The translations under genes were made by a program, and so were the position numbers. Shown piece after piece: positions 7,629-15,860 of a stretch of DNA of 64,000 nucleotides. Source of the DNA: Elusimicrobia bacterium GWA2_51_34 (GTDB lineage Bacteria; Elusimicrobiota; Elusimicrobia; Elusimicrobiales; UBA9959). Location of the stretch: the NCBI GenBank assembly GCA_001799565.1, contig MGTS01000042.1, positions 65,016-129,015 on the forward strand, in the 5' to 3' direction. Each line of letters starts with the position of its first letter. Within the stretch, counting starts at the first letter, position 1. The notes under the pieces are model-generated. The model was not told the origin of the DNA, did no database searches, and was given only the letters and a program-made list of their open reading frames with translations.

Positions 7629-9056
7629 ATGCGGGCCGGAATATACAGACTACTTCTTGTGTTCGGCGACGTGGCGATATTCTACCTCTCGCTGGGGCTT
7701 GCGCTCGCGCTAAGGCGGCCCAATGATTTTTCCGGGAATTATTACCTTTTTCACGCCGGCTATTTTACCGTCGTCCTGCCTGTTTTTCTTGGCGTAAACA
7801 TTGCGCTTGGCCTTTACGACTTCCGGCAGATACGTGAACTGGATGACATCATAGGCGAGAGCCTGCTGGCCTTTGCCTACAGTTTTACCGCTTCTTTAAT
7901 GGTTTTTTACGCGTTCGGCGGCTTGCTGCCTTCCCCTAAAACTCACCTGGCCCTAACCCTGCTCTTCGCGATGACTTTTGGAATTATCTGGCGCAGATTG
8001 TGGATGGAAATGAGCTCCTCCGGCATGTTTGCCACAAAAACGCTTTTTGTGGGAAACAATCCCATAATACACTCAATAATAACCGACCTGCAAAGCCGCA
8101 AACACACGCGGTTCCGTCTTATTTCTTCGGAAGTTTTTGAGCGCTGGCTGGAAAAAAAGTCAGACCGGCATTCCGGCATTGGGCATAACGCGAAAACAAT
8201 ATCGGAAATTATTGACCTTGTGGTAGTTGACGCGGAGCAGGCCGCGCCGGACCCTAAGGCTCAAGGGATAATTTCAGCCGCCATGGATAACGGCATCCCC
8301 ATATGGACGCACCTGGATTTTTATGAGGAGCTTTACAAAAAGATCCCGCTGCATGTGCTGAACAGCCCGGTTTGGCTGCTTACTCATGTGCTGCACCGCA
8401 GGAACGCTTTTTACACTTTTTTCAAGCAGGCGGGGGGCAGGCTTGCGGCCGGCCTGCTTATTCTGGTTTTATTGCCGTTCCTGCCGTTCATAGCGCTGGC
8501 CATAAAGCTTACGGACGGAGGGCCGGTGTTTTATTCGCAGATGCGCGCCGGGCATTTGAAGAAAAATTTCAAAATGTGGAAATTCAGAACCATGAAGCCC
8601 GGCGTAGAAAAACTTGGCTATGTGTGGAATACGGCCAGGGCGGACCCGCGGATTACAGCCGTGGGGCGGTTCCTGCGCAAGTTCAGGCTTGACGAACTGC
8701 CGCAACTGTGGAACGTGCTGCGCGGTGAGATGTCTTTGGTGGGGCCGCGGCCCACCTGGGTGGGGGAAACGCAGGCCCGGGATATTGCGGACTACCATAT
8801 GCGGCGGCTTGTAAAGCCCGGCCTTACCGGCTGGGCGCAGATAAATTCTTCGGCCACCGACAGCGAAGAAGACACGCGGGAAAAGCTTTGCTACGACCTT
8901 TACTACATTAAGAACATGTCCCTTGCCCTGGACCTTTCCATTCTGCTTAAGACCGCGCGCCGGGTGCTGCAAAGCGACCACGCGCTCCGCCAAAGGCGCC
9001 GCTCCGCCACACCAGCCTCCTCCAACCCCCCCGTTGCCATTGAAGAAGGTGTTTGA
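7629..9056 (+). CDS. Polyprenyl-phosphate glycosylphosphotransferase (WcaJ/EpsE-type)
   Basis: A 475-residue initiating transferase that moves a sugar-1-phosphate from a nucleotide sugar to undecaprenyl phosphate, the first membrane step of exopolysaccharide or O-antigen synthesis. Several N-terminal membrane segments cover roughly residues 5-115. A degenerate soluble central domain runs to about 245. The C-terminal bacterial sugar transferase domain has [29 protein letters not shown] and [11 protein letters not shown], including the catalytic Asp-Glu pair in RLDE. Full length suggests function. It probably begins the pathway served by the upstream GT genes. The initiation region lacks a strong Shine-Dalgarno, so the start is less certain than the product. 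Confidence 0.9.
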   Translation: MRAGIYRLLLVFGDVAIFYLSLGLALALRRPNDFSGNYYLFHAGYFTVVLPVFLGVNIALGLYDFRQIRELDDIIGESLLAFAYSFTASLMVFYAFGGLLPSPKTHLALTLLFAMTFGIIWRRLWMEMSSSGMFATKTLFVGNNPIIHSIITDLQSRKHTRFRLISSEVFERWLEKKSDRHSGIGHNAKTISEIIDLVVVDAEQAAPDPKAQGIISAAMDNGIPIWTHLDFYEELYKKIPLHVLNSPVWLLTHVLHRRNAFYTFFKQAGGRLAAGLLILVLLPFLPFIALAIKLTDGGPVFYSQMRAGHLKKNFKMWKFRTMKPGVEKLGYVWNTARADPRITAVGRFLRKFRLDELPQLWNVLRGEMSLVGPRPTWVGETQARDIADYHMRRLVKPGLTGWAQINSSATDSEEDTREKLCYDLYYIKNMSLALDLSILLKTARRVLQSDHALRQRRRSATPASSNPPVAIEEGV

Positions 9057-9060
9057 AATA

Positions 9061-9105
9061 CGGTGACATAATACTTAATTACCGGAAATAGGTATTATGG
9101 CACCG
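9061..9105. terminator. Bidirectional hairpin between convergent genes
   Basis: CGGTGACATAATAC (9061-9074) pairs with GTATTATGGCACCG (9092-9105) across a short loop, with one mismatch. It separates the glycosylphosphotransferase and mntP, which converge here, and T/A-rich runs flank it. The left arm is the same 14-bp core found in the direct repeats at 3657 and 4806, again just after a stop codon. The element family may therefore serve as terminator hairpins. Confidence 0.6.
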
Positions 9106-9107
9106 TA

Positions 9108-9680
9108 TTAAAAAACAGCTAGGTGCTCAAACAGGATTTTAAGGCCTATGGCTATCAGTATAAGCCCGCCAAGGGCTTCTATGCGTTTTTCAAAAAAATG
9201 TCCGACCTTTGAGCCCAGCGCCACGCCAAAAATAGAAACAATAAAAGTGACCAGCCCGATTATTAAAGCCGGGCCCGCTATAGAAACCGTCAGCATGGAA
9301 AATGTGAGGCCCACAGCAAGGGCGTCTATGCTGGTTGCGATGGAAAGCATGGTGAGGGTTCCCGTGTCAAAAGGGGAGGGCTTCCCAGCGCAATTTTGTT
9401 CTTCTTCCATTTCAAAAGACTCGTAGATCATTTTTCCGCCTATAAAACCAAGCAGGCCGAAAGCAACCCAGTGGTCAAAACCGGAAATATAATTTTTCAG
9501 CCTGAAACCGGCAAGCCACCCGAGCGCGGGCATAATGACCTGGAAACCACCGAAGAAAAAGCCCATTTTAAGCGCCCGCGGGATATGGAGTTTTTTCATG
9601 GTGGCTCCGCCTGCCACCGCCACGGCAAAAGCGTCCATGGAAAGCCCAAGGGCGATAAACAATATCTCCAGCGTTTTCAT
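9108..9680 (-). CDS. mntP: Putative Mn2+ efflux pump MntP
   Basis: A 190-residue membrane protein matching the usual MntP length. It has two homologous halves, each with a conserved Asp motif: SMDAFAVAVAGG near the N-terminus and SIDALAVGLTF in the second half. About six membrane helices are evident. MntP exports manganese and protects against Mn excess. The open frame extends further upstream, but the ATG at 9680 gives the canonical N-terminus MKTLEILFIALGLSMDAF. A TATAAT box lies only six bases before this ATG, which suggests a leaderless message. There is no room for the yybP-ykoY manganese riboswitch that often precedes this gene. Confidence 0.9.
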   Translation of the reverse strand: MKTLEILFIALGLSMDAFAVAVAGGATMKKLHIPRALKMGFFFGGFQVIMPALGWLAGFRLKNYISGFDHWVAFGLLGFIGGKMIYESFEMEEEQNCAGKPSPFDTGTLTMLSIATSIDALAVGLTFSMLTVSIAGPALIIGLVTFIVSIFGVALGSKVGHFFEKRIEALGGLILIAIGLKILFEHLAVF

Positions 9681-9686
9681 TACGCA

Positions 9687-9743
9687 ATTATACAATTTAA
9701 CGTATAAAATAGTTTGCAACACCGGACTGCTTTTTAATATATT
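9687..9743. promoter_or_regulatory. Divergent promoter region with -10 boxes next to both start codons
   Basis: On the minus strand TATAAT (9692-9687) is six bases from the mntP ATG. On the plus strand TTGCAA (9714-9719) and TATATT (9738-9743) are 18 bp apart, and the second is six bases from the ATG at 9750. Transcripts would start at or near the start codons, consistent with missing Shine-Dalgarno sequences. The minus-strand promoter has no good -35. Confidence 0.4.
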
Positions 9744-9749
9744 AACCTC

Positions 9750-10253
9750 ATGAACCCTTTGGGCCTCATACGCCAGTTTGTAAAAGGCATCACCACCGAA
9801 ACCGAGCCGCCGCAGATAGCCGCGGCGGTGGCGCTTGGTTTTCTTATCGGTCTGCTGCCTAAAGCCACGCTGACAGCGCAACTGCTGCTGATACTGGTAA
9901 TGGCCCTGCGCGTAAATTTCCCCATGGCCCTGCTGACCATTTTCGCCACGATCCTGGTCAACCCGGTTTTTGACCGCATAACCGATCCTTTGGGCTACGC
10001 TTTCCTTACGGCGCCTGCTCTGGCTCCGCTTTGGACTAAACTTTATAATATGCCGGTGCTGCCCTGGACCGGTTTCAACAACACTGTGCTTCTGGGCGGC
10101 CTGATATTCGGCCTTGTAATGTTCGTGCCGGTTTATATTTTAGCGAAGAAGGGCGCGGTGGTTTATAACGAGCGGTTCAAGATTAAAGTCATGAACTCTA
10201 AACTCGTGAAAGGATTAAAAAGCTCCTGGCTGATGGATTGGTATTTTAAATGA
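9750..10253 (+). CDS. TIGR03546/DUF2062-family membrane protein
   Basis: A 167-residue protein with the DUF2062-like N-terminal segment EPPQIAAAVALGFLIGLLP and NFPMALLTIFATILVNPVFD, then two further hydrophobic spans (about residues 110-135), and a short basic C-terminal tail. It matches my knowledge of TIGR03546, an uncharacterised family found in outer-membrane bacteria as a two-gene pair with TIGR03545. Here its partner (10728) lies downstream but is separated by an inserted four-helix-bundle gene. The TGA stop at 10251-10253 runs straight into the left arm of that insertion. Function unknown; a role in envelope maintenance is a guess. Confidence 0.75.
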   Translation: MNPLGLIRQFVKGITTETEPPQIAAAVALGFLIGLLPKATLTAQLLLILVMALRVNFPMALLTIFATILVNPVFDRITDPLGYAFLTAPALAPLWTKLYNMPVLPWTGFNNTVLLGGLIFGLVMFVPVYILAKKGAVVYNERFKIKVMNSKLVKGLKSSWLMDWYFK

Positions 10254-10722
10254 GTCTGGAGTCTTGGCGTCTGGGAGTCTAGGAGTCGGGGAGTCAAGGT
10301 AGCATGACTATAACGCGATTTGAGGATATTCTGGCTTGGCAAAAAGCGAGAGAATTGGCCATCGCAGTATATAAGCTTTCAAGAAATGGAGATTTTGCCA
10401 AAGATTTTGATTTACGCGGTCAAATACGCCGGGCAGCCGTATCCGCAATGTCCAATATAGCCGAAGGCTATGCGCGACGCAGTGACAAGGAATTCGCTAA
10501 TTTTTTAAACATCGCACATGGGTCACTCGGCGAGGTGCAAAGTCAGCTTTATCTGGCCACAGACCTAGACTATATAGGCACAGCAGATTTCGCAAAACTA
10601 TACGCGCTTGCAGATGAAGCAAGCCGTCTGTCTGCAAAATTTGCCAAGTTTCTTCATAGTACGAAAAATAATATCAGAGTCCCAAACTCCAAGACTCCCG
10701 GACGCTAGACTCTGAGACTCTT
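10252..10722 (+). mobile_element. Candidate mobile element: four-helix-bundle gene between GGAGTCT inverted arms
   Basis: The left arm (10252-10294) is a degenerate tandem array of GGAGTCT-like words on the plus strand. The right arm (10676-10722) carries the complementary AGACTCC-type words. The only gene inside is the four-helix-bundle CDS, and its last ten codons and stop lie within the right arm. The element separates the TIGR03546 and TIGR03545 genes, which are normally adjacent, so it is best read as an insertion. The same word forms gene-less hairpins at 28908-29012 and 62578-62698. No transposase or target duplication is visible, so mobility is inferred from structure alone. Confidence 0.5.
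10304..10708 (+). CDS. Four-helix bundle protein (S23/IVP family)
   Basis: A 134-residue protein of the family first seen in intervening sequences of 23S rRNA genes and related in fold to the Avd accessory protein of diversity-generating retroelements. Hallmarks are FEDILAWQKARELAIAVYKL, LRGQIRRAAVSAMSNIAEGY and FLNIAHGSLGEVQSQLYLA. These small basic helical bundles assemble as oligomers and may bind nucleic acid. It is not in an rRNA gene and no reverse transcriptase is nearby. It begins ten bases after the left arm of a repeat hairpin, and its C-terminus RVPNSKTPGR is encoded by the right arm, so the element has remodelled the end of the protein. Its biological role is unknown. Confidence 0.88.
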   Translation: MTITRFEDILAWQKARELAIAVYKLSRNGDFAKDFDLRGQIRRAAVSAMSNIAEGYARRSDKEFANFLNIAHGSLGEVQSQLYLATDLDYIGTADFAKLYALADEASRLSAKFAKFLHSTKNNIRVPNSKTPGR

Positions 10723-10727
10723 TAATT

Positions 10728-12497
10728 ATGCGCTGGTCTTATATCATACCCCGGTTTACCCTGTTGGCCCTTGTGTGGGCTTTCTTTTATTTCGCCTTTG
10801 ACCCCATATTGAAGTGGGCAATGATAAAGGGTCTGGAAAAAGGCGCCAAGGCCAAAGTGGAAATTGCGGACGTAAAAACCTCTTTTCTGCCTCCGGCGCT
10901 GCGCATAAGCGCATTGGCAGTAGCCGATTCAAAAGAGGAGTATAAGAACCTCTGTGAATTTTCCGCGCTGGATCTTAAAATAGAAGGCAGGCCGCTGCTG
11001 GAAAAGAAATTCATAATAGACAAGGCTTCTCTTTCCGGCCTGAAGTTCGGCACGGTCCGCAAGACCTCCGGGAAGTTATTCCTGGCAAAGGAAGAAACAC
11101 CCGAGTTTGTAAAAGAACTGGGCGACTCCTCTAAAAATTTCGCCCTGGACAGGGCCGCCGACATAAAAACCGACGCCATAAGTTCCTATAAAGTTGACCC
11201 GGATTCCCTGGAGTCGGTAAAACTTGCCAAAGAGCTGGAACAGAAATACAACGAGGACTACAAGGCTCTTTCCGCAAAAGCGGATTTTCAGAAATATCAG
11301 GCCCGCATGGACGCCCTTAAGGCGGATTATGAAAAAGCCAAAGGCGAAAGCAACCCGCTGAAAAAGGCGGGGGACTACGCCAAAGCGGGCAAAGAACTGA
11401 AAAAGCTTTCGGAAGATTTCAAGAAAGACCGCGCGGAAATAGAGAAAACCCTGGCCGACGCTAAAAACTCAATAAAAGCTATTGAGGAAGCACGCAGAAG
11501 AGATACATCCTCCGTAATGGCAAAACTTAAACTGCCGTCTCTTGATAAAGCCTCCCTTGCCAGAATGCTTGCCGGCCCGGTTGTGGCGGCAAATACCGAA
11601 AAAGCCTGGAAATGGCTGGCCATCGCGCGCAAATATATGCCGCAAAGCGCCAACGCAAAAGCGCTCGCCAACGAGGCGGCACGGGGCCGCGTAGTGCATT
11701 TTCCCAGGGAAAAAACATGGCCGTCTTTCCTTATTAAAGAAATGTCGCTTTCCGGCGAATTGGGCCTTGAAGAGCCCCTGGACTATAACGGCAGTATTGA
11801 AGGCATAACCACCCAGCCCAAACTCTACGGCAAGCCGCTGACCGCGGAGATAAAAGGCCGCAAGGGAGCCCGGGCGCTTTATTTCTCAGCCCGTGCCGAC
11901 GCCTCAGGGGACGCCCTTAAAACAAAGACCTCCCTGAAATATTCCGGCATGGCCGTTAACGGCTTTAAACTAGGCTCGGAAAATTCCATTTCCGTGGATG
12001 TCAAAGGCACAGGGGCTTTTAAAGGGGATTTTACCACTGAGGGCACGGCGCTCCGGGGCTTTGCCGTGTTTAACATTACCGGCGCTTCCTTCCTGCCTAA
12101 AGCCGACGCGGTGAAAGCCGCCCCGGTAAAAGACGCGCTGCTTGGCGCCTTTAATTCTCTGAACTCCGCTTCTATAGAAGCGGATATCTCCGGCACTCTT
12201 ACGTCCCCGAAATTCTCTGTTGATACCGATCTGGCCAAAGCCCTTTCTGCCGCGTTCTCCAAAACCCTGGGCTCCGAAGTGAAAAAAGCCGAAGAAGAAG
12301 CCGCTAAAAAAGTTGACGCGGCCCTTGAGCCTTACCGTAAAAAACTGGACTCGCTGACCTCCGCGAAAGAAACCGAGCTTAAAGAAAAGCTGGGCGCGGG
12401 AGAAAAGTCCATAGGTTCATTCAGCGACGGCATGCTGAAAAATCTCAAAGAAAAAGCCGCTCCCGGCGGCCTTAAACTGCCGAAATTCAAATTATAA
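10728..12497 (+). CDS. TIGR03545-family envelope protein (AsmA-like)
   Basis: A 589-residue protein with one N-terminal membrane helix (about residues 8-27). This is followed by a domain with AsmA/TamB-like strands (VEIADVKTSFLPPALRISAL), a Lys/Glu-rich helical coiled-coil stretch at roughly 165-265, and a C-terminal beta-rich region. The C-terminus is again charged and helical. It fits TIGR03545, an uncharacterised family of diderm bacteria typically paired with TIGR03546. AsmA-like proteins bridge the periplasm for lipid transport, so an envelope role is plausible but unproven. Its start is only 20 bases after the inserted four-helix-bundle gene, so that insertion may affect its translation or transcription. 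Confidence 0.75.
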   Translation: MRWSYIIPRFTLLALVWAFFYFAFDPILKWAMIKGLEKGAKAKVEIADVKTSFLPPALRISALAVADSKEEYKNLCEFSALDLKIEGRPLLEKKFIIDKASLSGLKFGTVRKTSGKLFLAKEETPEFVKELGDSSKNFALDRAADIKTDAISSYKVDPDSLESVKLAKELEQKYNEDYKALSAKADFQKYQARMDALKADYEKAKGESNPLKKAGDYAKAGKELKKLSEDFKKDRAEIEKTLADAKNSIKAIEEARRRDTSSVMAKLKLPSLDKASLARMLAGPVVAANTEKAWKWLAIARKYMPQSANAKALANEAARGRVVHFPREKTWPSFLIKEMSLSGELGLEEPLDYNGSIEGITTQPKLYGKPLTAEIKGRKGARALYFSARADASGDALKTKTSLKYSGMAVNGFKLGSENSISVDVKGTGAFKGDFTTEGTALRGFAVFNITGASFLPKADAVKAAPVKDALLGAFNSLNSASIEADISGTLTSPKFSVDTDLAKALSAAFSKTLGSEVKKAEEEAAKKVDAALEPYRKKLDSLTSAKETELKEKLGAGEKSIGSFSDGMLKNLKEKAAPGGLKLPKFKL

Positions 12498-12498
12498 G

Positions 12499-12580
12499 AC
12501 AGGCTGAAGGCTTAAGGCTGATGACTTAAAGGCTGCAGGTTTTTCGGCATGCTTTCCCCCAACTCTTCCTTCAGCCTTTC
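12499..12580. repeat. Word hairpin, AGGCTGAAGG family
   Basis: Degenerate AGGCTGA/AGGCTTA words begin two bases after the stop of the preceding gene. AGGCTGAAGG (12501-12510) is perfectly complementary to CCTTCAGCCT (12568-12577). It lies between two convergent genes. Confidence 0.65.
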
Positions 12581-12602
12581 TTGCTTACTCCTATTACCGT
12601 AC

Positions 12603-13442
12603 CTAAGGGGACACCGCCTGGCAATAGTTTTCAAGTATGAATTTGGCGGTTGCAGACGACATTTTTTGGGTTTTGCACGCATCCGAGTTGGGCGGACACA
12701 GGCGCGCGATGGGATGGCCGGCCGCAACATATCGCGGACAAACCGGACATATGTTTTCAAGGGTTTTTAATATCTGCTTTTTCTTTTCATCCTGCAGCGT
12801 TTCAAAAAACTTCGCCGCGTCTTCTTTCATACGGCCGGCGAGGGTGCGGGTAGGGTAAACCAGGCTTAATTTAGGCTTGCAAAGCCTGGTCCAGGAATCA
12901 GGAAGCGCTTCCGAATCTCCGTAAAGAGTTTCCACGCGGCTTAGCACACGGCCGCGCGCGGCCGGTGGAGCCGGAATTGTGGGGGAATATTTGCTGTGCG
13001 AGGTAAACCCGCCGTAAAGGTCATATTTGGAAACGCAGGCGTCAATATCTGGATAGAATTTTTCTTTTTGGGGGCCGGTAACAAAGCCGCCCCGGGCGTC
13101 GCCTTCTCCGATAAAGAAAAAACCGAGCACTGCCGGTTGCGTGAGATTTATAAAAACAGAATCAGGCGTCAGGTCCCGATATATCTCAATTTCAGCCCGG
13201 GGATAAAGCGCGCCCAGGCTCCGGCTCAGGAAGGCGGGAATATCGGAGCAGGTATTCAAAGTTACTGAATCCTTGTATTTTGATTTTTTCGGCAGCGAAC
13301 AATTTCCGGCGAAAATCAGGAACCTGCCCTGGGAGCAAAAATCAATTGCCTCCTTTTTTTGAGACGCCGCTTTATCCACATAAAACTGGGCGGAACCGGA
13401 CGCCGTCAGGGAAAGTAAAACTATCATTATTAATTTTTTCAT
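12603..13442 (-). CDS. Secreted cysteine-rich protein of unknown function
   Basis: A 279-residue protein with an N-terminal signal peptide (MKKLIMIVLLSLTASGSAQF) and ten cysteines in the remainder, including a CPVC pair near residue 233. An even cysteine count in an exported protein suggests disulfides or metal binding. I do not recognise the family. It overlaps the 3' end of the Mrp gene by 4 bp (ATGA), so it is translationally coupled to that gene and the two form an operon. A link with extracytoplasmic redox or metal chemistry is possible but not shown. Confidence 0.65.
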   Translation of the reverse strand: MKKLIMIVLLSLTASGSAQFYVDKAASQKKEAIDFCSQGRFLIFAGNCSLPKKSKYKDSVTLNTCSDIPAFLSRSLGALYPRAEIEIYRDLTPDSVFINLTQPAVLGFFFIGEGDARGGFVTGPQKEKFYPDIDACVSKYDLYGGFTSHSKYSPTIPAPPAARGRVLSRVETLYGDSEALPDSWTRLCKPKLSLVYPTRTLAGRMKEDAAKFFETLQDEKKKQILKTLENICPVCPRYVAAGHPIARLCPPNSDACKTQKMSSATAKFILENYCQAVSP

Positions 13443-14251
13443 ACAAATCCTTTAATAACCTTTTCCACAGCCGACTCCAGCGCTTTTACAGTATCGCTCT
13501 CTTTGCGGGTAAGCGCGAAGATCTCGCCCCTGTCGGCCGCCTCCACCATCGCGGGGTCAAAAGGCACGCTCCCTAAAAACGGAACGCCCAGTTCTTTTGC
13601 GGCCGCGGCCCCGCTGCCGGCCTTGAATAAATTTATATCTTTCGCGCAATGCGGGCATTTAAAGGCGGCCATGTTTTCCAGCACGCCCAGCACGGGGATA
13701 CTTAAAGCTTTAAGAAAATTCACGGCCTTCATGGAGTCAAGCAGGGCCACATCCTGGCCGGTGGTCACAATTATCCCGCCGCTCAGACACGGTATAAGCT
13801 GGCATATAGTCAGAGGTTCGTCACCGGTGCCGGGGGGGGAGTCTATAATCAGATAATCCAGCTCTCCCCAAACCACATCAGCCAGAAATTGTTTTACAAC
13901 ATTCATTTTCATCGGGCCGCGCCAGATCACAGGTTTACGGCTTTCAGGCAGAAACGACCCCATTGACATGAGGGTAAAACCCGGCTTTATTTCAACAGGC
14001 CGGATACTTTTGCCGTCCGACTCCGGCGCGCGCCCCTCTACCCCGGCCATTTTTGCCATGGAGGGGCCGTGCATGTCTATATCCAGAAGCCCCACCTTAT
14101 TTCCCCCGGCGTGAAGCAAAGCCGCGAAACTTAAAGCCGCCGAACTCTTGCCGACGCCGCCCTTATTGCTCAGTACAAGAATCTTGCGTTTAATTTTTGT
14201 AAGCCGCTCTCTTATTCTGGAGGCGCTTTCGTCAATAATCACTTTATGCAT
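13439..14251 (-). CDS. mrp: Mrp/ApbC-type Fe-S cluster carrier ATPase
   Basis: A 270-residue P-loop ATPase of the Mrp/NBP35 group, which carries and transfers [4Fe-4S] clusters to apoproteins in the cytoplasm. The deviant Walker A reads SNKGGVGKSSAAL. LLDIDMHGPSM and DSPPGTGDEP are the other nucleotide motifs. CPHC near residue 194 is the CxxC that bridges a cluster between two subunits. The many Fe-S proteins encoded in this window are plausible clients. It has its own promoter (14276-14304) and is followed with a 4-bp overlap by a secreted cysteine-rich protein. Confidence 0.9.
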   Translation of the reverse strand: MHKVIIDESASRIRERLTKIKRKILVLSNKGGVGKSSAALSFAALLHAGGNKVGLLDIDMHGPSMAKMAGVEGRAPESDGKSIRPVEIKPGFTLMSMGSFLPESRKPVIWRGPMKMNVVKQFLADVVWGELDYLIIDSPPGTGDEPLTICQLIPCLSGGIIVTTGQDVALLDSMKAVNFLKALSIPVLGVLENMAAFKCPHCAKDINLFKAGSGAAAAKELGVPFLGSVPFDPAMVEAADRGEIFALTRKESDTVKALESAVEKVIKGFV

Positions 14252-14275
14252 AAATTCTCCGCTGCCGGTTTTAAG

Positions 14276-14304
14276 AGTATAGCACCGTATGCAAAGGAAA
14301 TCAA
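14276..14304 (-). promoter_or_regulatory. Promoter for the mrp operon
   Basis: On the minus strand TTGATT (14304-14299) and TATACT (14281-14276) are separated by 17 bp, with an extended TGC before the -10. The mrp ATG follows 25 bases downstream, after a purine-rich CGGAGAA that can act as ribosome-binding site. Confidence 0.7.
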
Positions 14305-14339
14305 CGCGGCTCCCGGAACCCGAAAAAATACGGCGTTTT

Positions 14340-14348
14340 TGTTATAAT
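14340..14348 (+). promoter_or_regulatory. Extended -10 promoter for the CoA-transferase operon
   Basis: TGTTATAAT contains a perfect TATAAT preceded by the TGn extension, which can compensate for the lack of a recognisable -35 hexamer. It lies 49 bases before the chosen start codon and opens the long plus-strand catabolic block. Confidence 0.5.
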
Positions 14349-14396
14349 GTTTTCATACGTAGCGCTCAGATCCGGGCCAGAGGAGCCTTTTCAAGA

Positions 14397-15074
14397 ATGA
14401 AATCCATACAAACAGCTGACGCGGCCGTCTCCGCCATAAAAGACGGCTCCACCGTAATGGTAGGCGGCTTCATGAGCTGCGGCAACCCTTTCACGCTTAT
14501 TGACGCGTTAATCAATAAAGGCTCAAAGAACCTCACCCTTATTACCAGCGACACGGGCTACCCGGAAGTGGGAGTGGGCCGCCTGATCTGCCAGAACAGG
14601 GTAAAAAATCTGATAGCGTCACATATAGGCACGAACCCGGTATCGGGCCAGAAAATGAATTCGGGCGAAATGAAGGTCACGCTGGTGCCGCAGGGTACGC
14701 TGGCGGAACGTATGCGGGCCAAAGGCGCTGGGCTCGGCGGGGCGCTTACGCCAACCGGCCTTGGCACGGAAGTTGAAAAAGGCAAACAAAAACTTTCCAT
14801 AGAGGGCAAAGACTACCTGCTGGAGCTGCCGCTGGGCGCGGACTTCGCCCTTATAAAAGCCGAAGTCTGCGACAAATACGGAAACTGTTTCCTGCCTATG
14901 GCCACCAAAAATGCCGCCGTGATGATGGCCATGGCCGCGGACTACGTGGCGGTTGAAGCCGACAAGATAGTGGAACCCGGCGAGCTTGACCCGGAAAAAG
15001 TCACCATTCCCGGGGTTTTTATTTCGGTTATAGTGAAGGCCGTGCTCCCGGCTTCCAACCTGCGGCCCGGCTGA
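14397..15074 (+). CDS. scoA: 3-oxoacid CoA-transferase, subunit A
   Basis: A 225-residue family I CoA-transferase A subunit, with VMVGGFMSCGNPFTLIDAL carrying the conserved GGF..G.P motif and later KAEVCDKYGNCFLPMA. With the B subunit directly downstream it moves CoA between acids, typically succinyl-CoA to acetoacetate, or acetyl-CoA in AtoDA-type enzymes. The open frame extends 36 codons upstream, but the ATG at 14397 gives the usual family N-terminus and follows AGGAG at 14381. Context (HMG-CoA-lyase-like enzyme, succinyl-CoA-producing oxidoreductase) favours an acetoacetate role. The substrate is inferred, not read. Confidence 0.85.
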   Translation: MKSIQTADAAVSAIKDGSTVMVGGFMSCGNPFTLIDALINKGSKNLTLITSDTGYPEVGVGRLICQNRVKNLIASHIGTNPVSGQKMNSGEMKVTLVPQGTLAERMRAKGAGLGGALTPTGLGTEVEKGKQKLSIEGKDYLLELPLGADFALIKAEVCDKYGNCFLPMATKNAAVMMAMAADYVAVEADKIVEPGELDPEKVTIPGVFISVIVKAVLPASNLRPG

Positions 15075-15087
15075 CCGGAGAAAATTT

Positions 15088-15747
15088 ATGGACGAGAAGG
15101 AACTTAAAAGGGTACGGGTGGTGAAACGCATAGCGCAGGAGCTTCCTGACGGAGCGCTGGTGAACCTGGGCATAGGCATGCCCACGCTGGTGGCCGACTA
15201 CATACCGGCCGGCCGCAAAATACTGCTGCAGTCCGAGAACGGATTTATAGGCCTGGGCCCGCAACCGCAGAAAGGTAAAGAAGACCCGCGGCTGGTGAAC
15301 GCGGGGGGGCTTGCGGTATCAATAGTGCCGGGCGGCTGTTTTTTTGACTCGTCCATGTCTTTTGCCATCATACGCGGCGGCCACGTTGACTACACCGTGC
15401 TGGGGGCGCTGGAAGTGGATGAGCAGGGCAACCTTGCCAACTACATGATACCTGGTAAAATGGTGCCCGGCATGGGCGGTGCCATGGACCTTGTGGCGGG
15501 AGCCAGGAACGTGATAGTATCCATGGAGCACGTTAATAAGAACGGCGCTCCTAAAATTTTAAAAAAATGCACCCTGCCGCTTACAGCAGTAGGTGAAGTG
15601 GACCTTATAGTGACCGATATGGCTTTTATACGGGTCACGAAAAAAGGCCTGGTGCTTGAAGAGATAGCGGAAAACACCACGGTGGAAGAAGTGATAAAAA
15701 ACACCGGAGCGAAGCTGCACGTAGCCGGCACTCTCCGCAGGTTCTGA
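15088..15747 (+). CDS. scoB: 3-oxoacid CoA-transferase, subunit B
   Basis: A 219-residue B subunit. It contains LVNLGIGMPTLVADYIP and the catalytic SENG motif (Glu50 within LLQSENGFIGLGP), the glutamate that forms the enzyme-CoA thioester. The C-terminal LVVT-type segment (DLIVTDMAFIRV) is also characteristic. It follows subunit A after 13 bases with the ribosome-binding site CCGGAG in between, so the two are co-expressed. Length is typical (about 215-220). Confidence 0.88.
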   Translation: MDEKELKRVRVVKRIAQELPDGALVNLGIGMPTLVADYIPAGRKILLQSENGFIGLGPQPQKGKEDPRLVNAGGLAVSIVPGGCFFDSSMSFAIIRGGHVDYTVLGALEVDEQGNLANYMIPGKMVPGMGGAMDLVAGARNVIVSMEHVNKNGAPKILKKCTLPLTAVGEVDLIVTDMAFIRVTKKGLVLEEIAENTTVEEVIKNTGAKLHVAGTLRRF

Positions 15748-15860
15748 CGTTTTATTGACTCTAAAAGCGGGCTTGTGATAAGATTGTAAACATCCCCACG
15801 CCGGCCGCAAGTCCGTCTGAAAACAGCAGGCCGGGAGATATACTTCAGGGAGGTTCCAGC

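Noticed and set aside
9681-9749. yybP-ykoY manganese riboswitch before mntP
   Set aside because: The divergent gap is only about 70 bases and the -10 box abuts the start codon, leaving no room for the riboswitch.
10304-10708. Diversity-generating retroelement accessory (Avd) or 23S rRNA intervening sequence
   Set aside because: No reverse transcriptase, template/variable repeat pair or rRNA sequence is present; the fold family is shared but the context is different.
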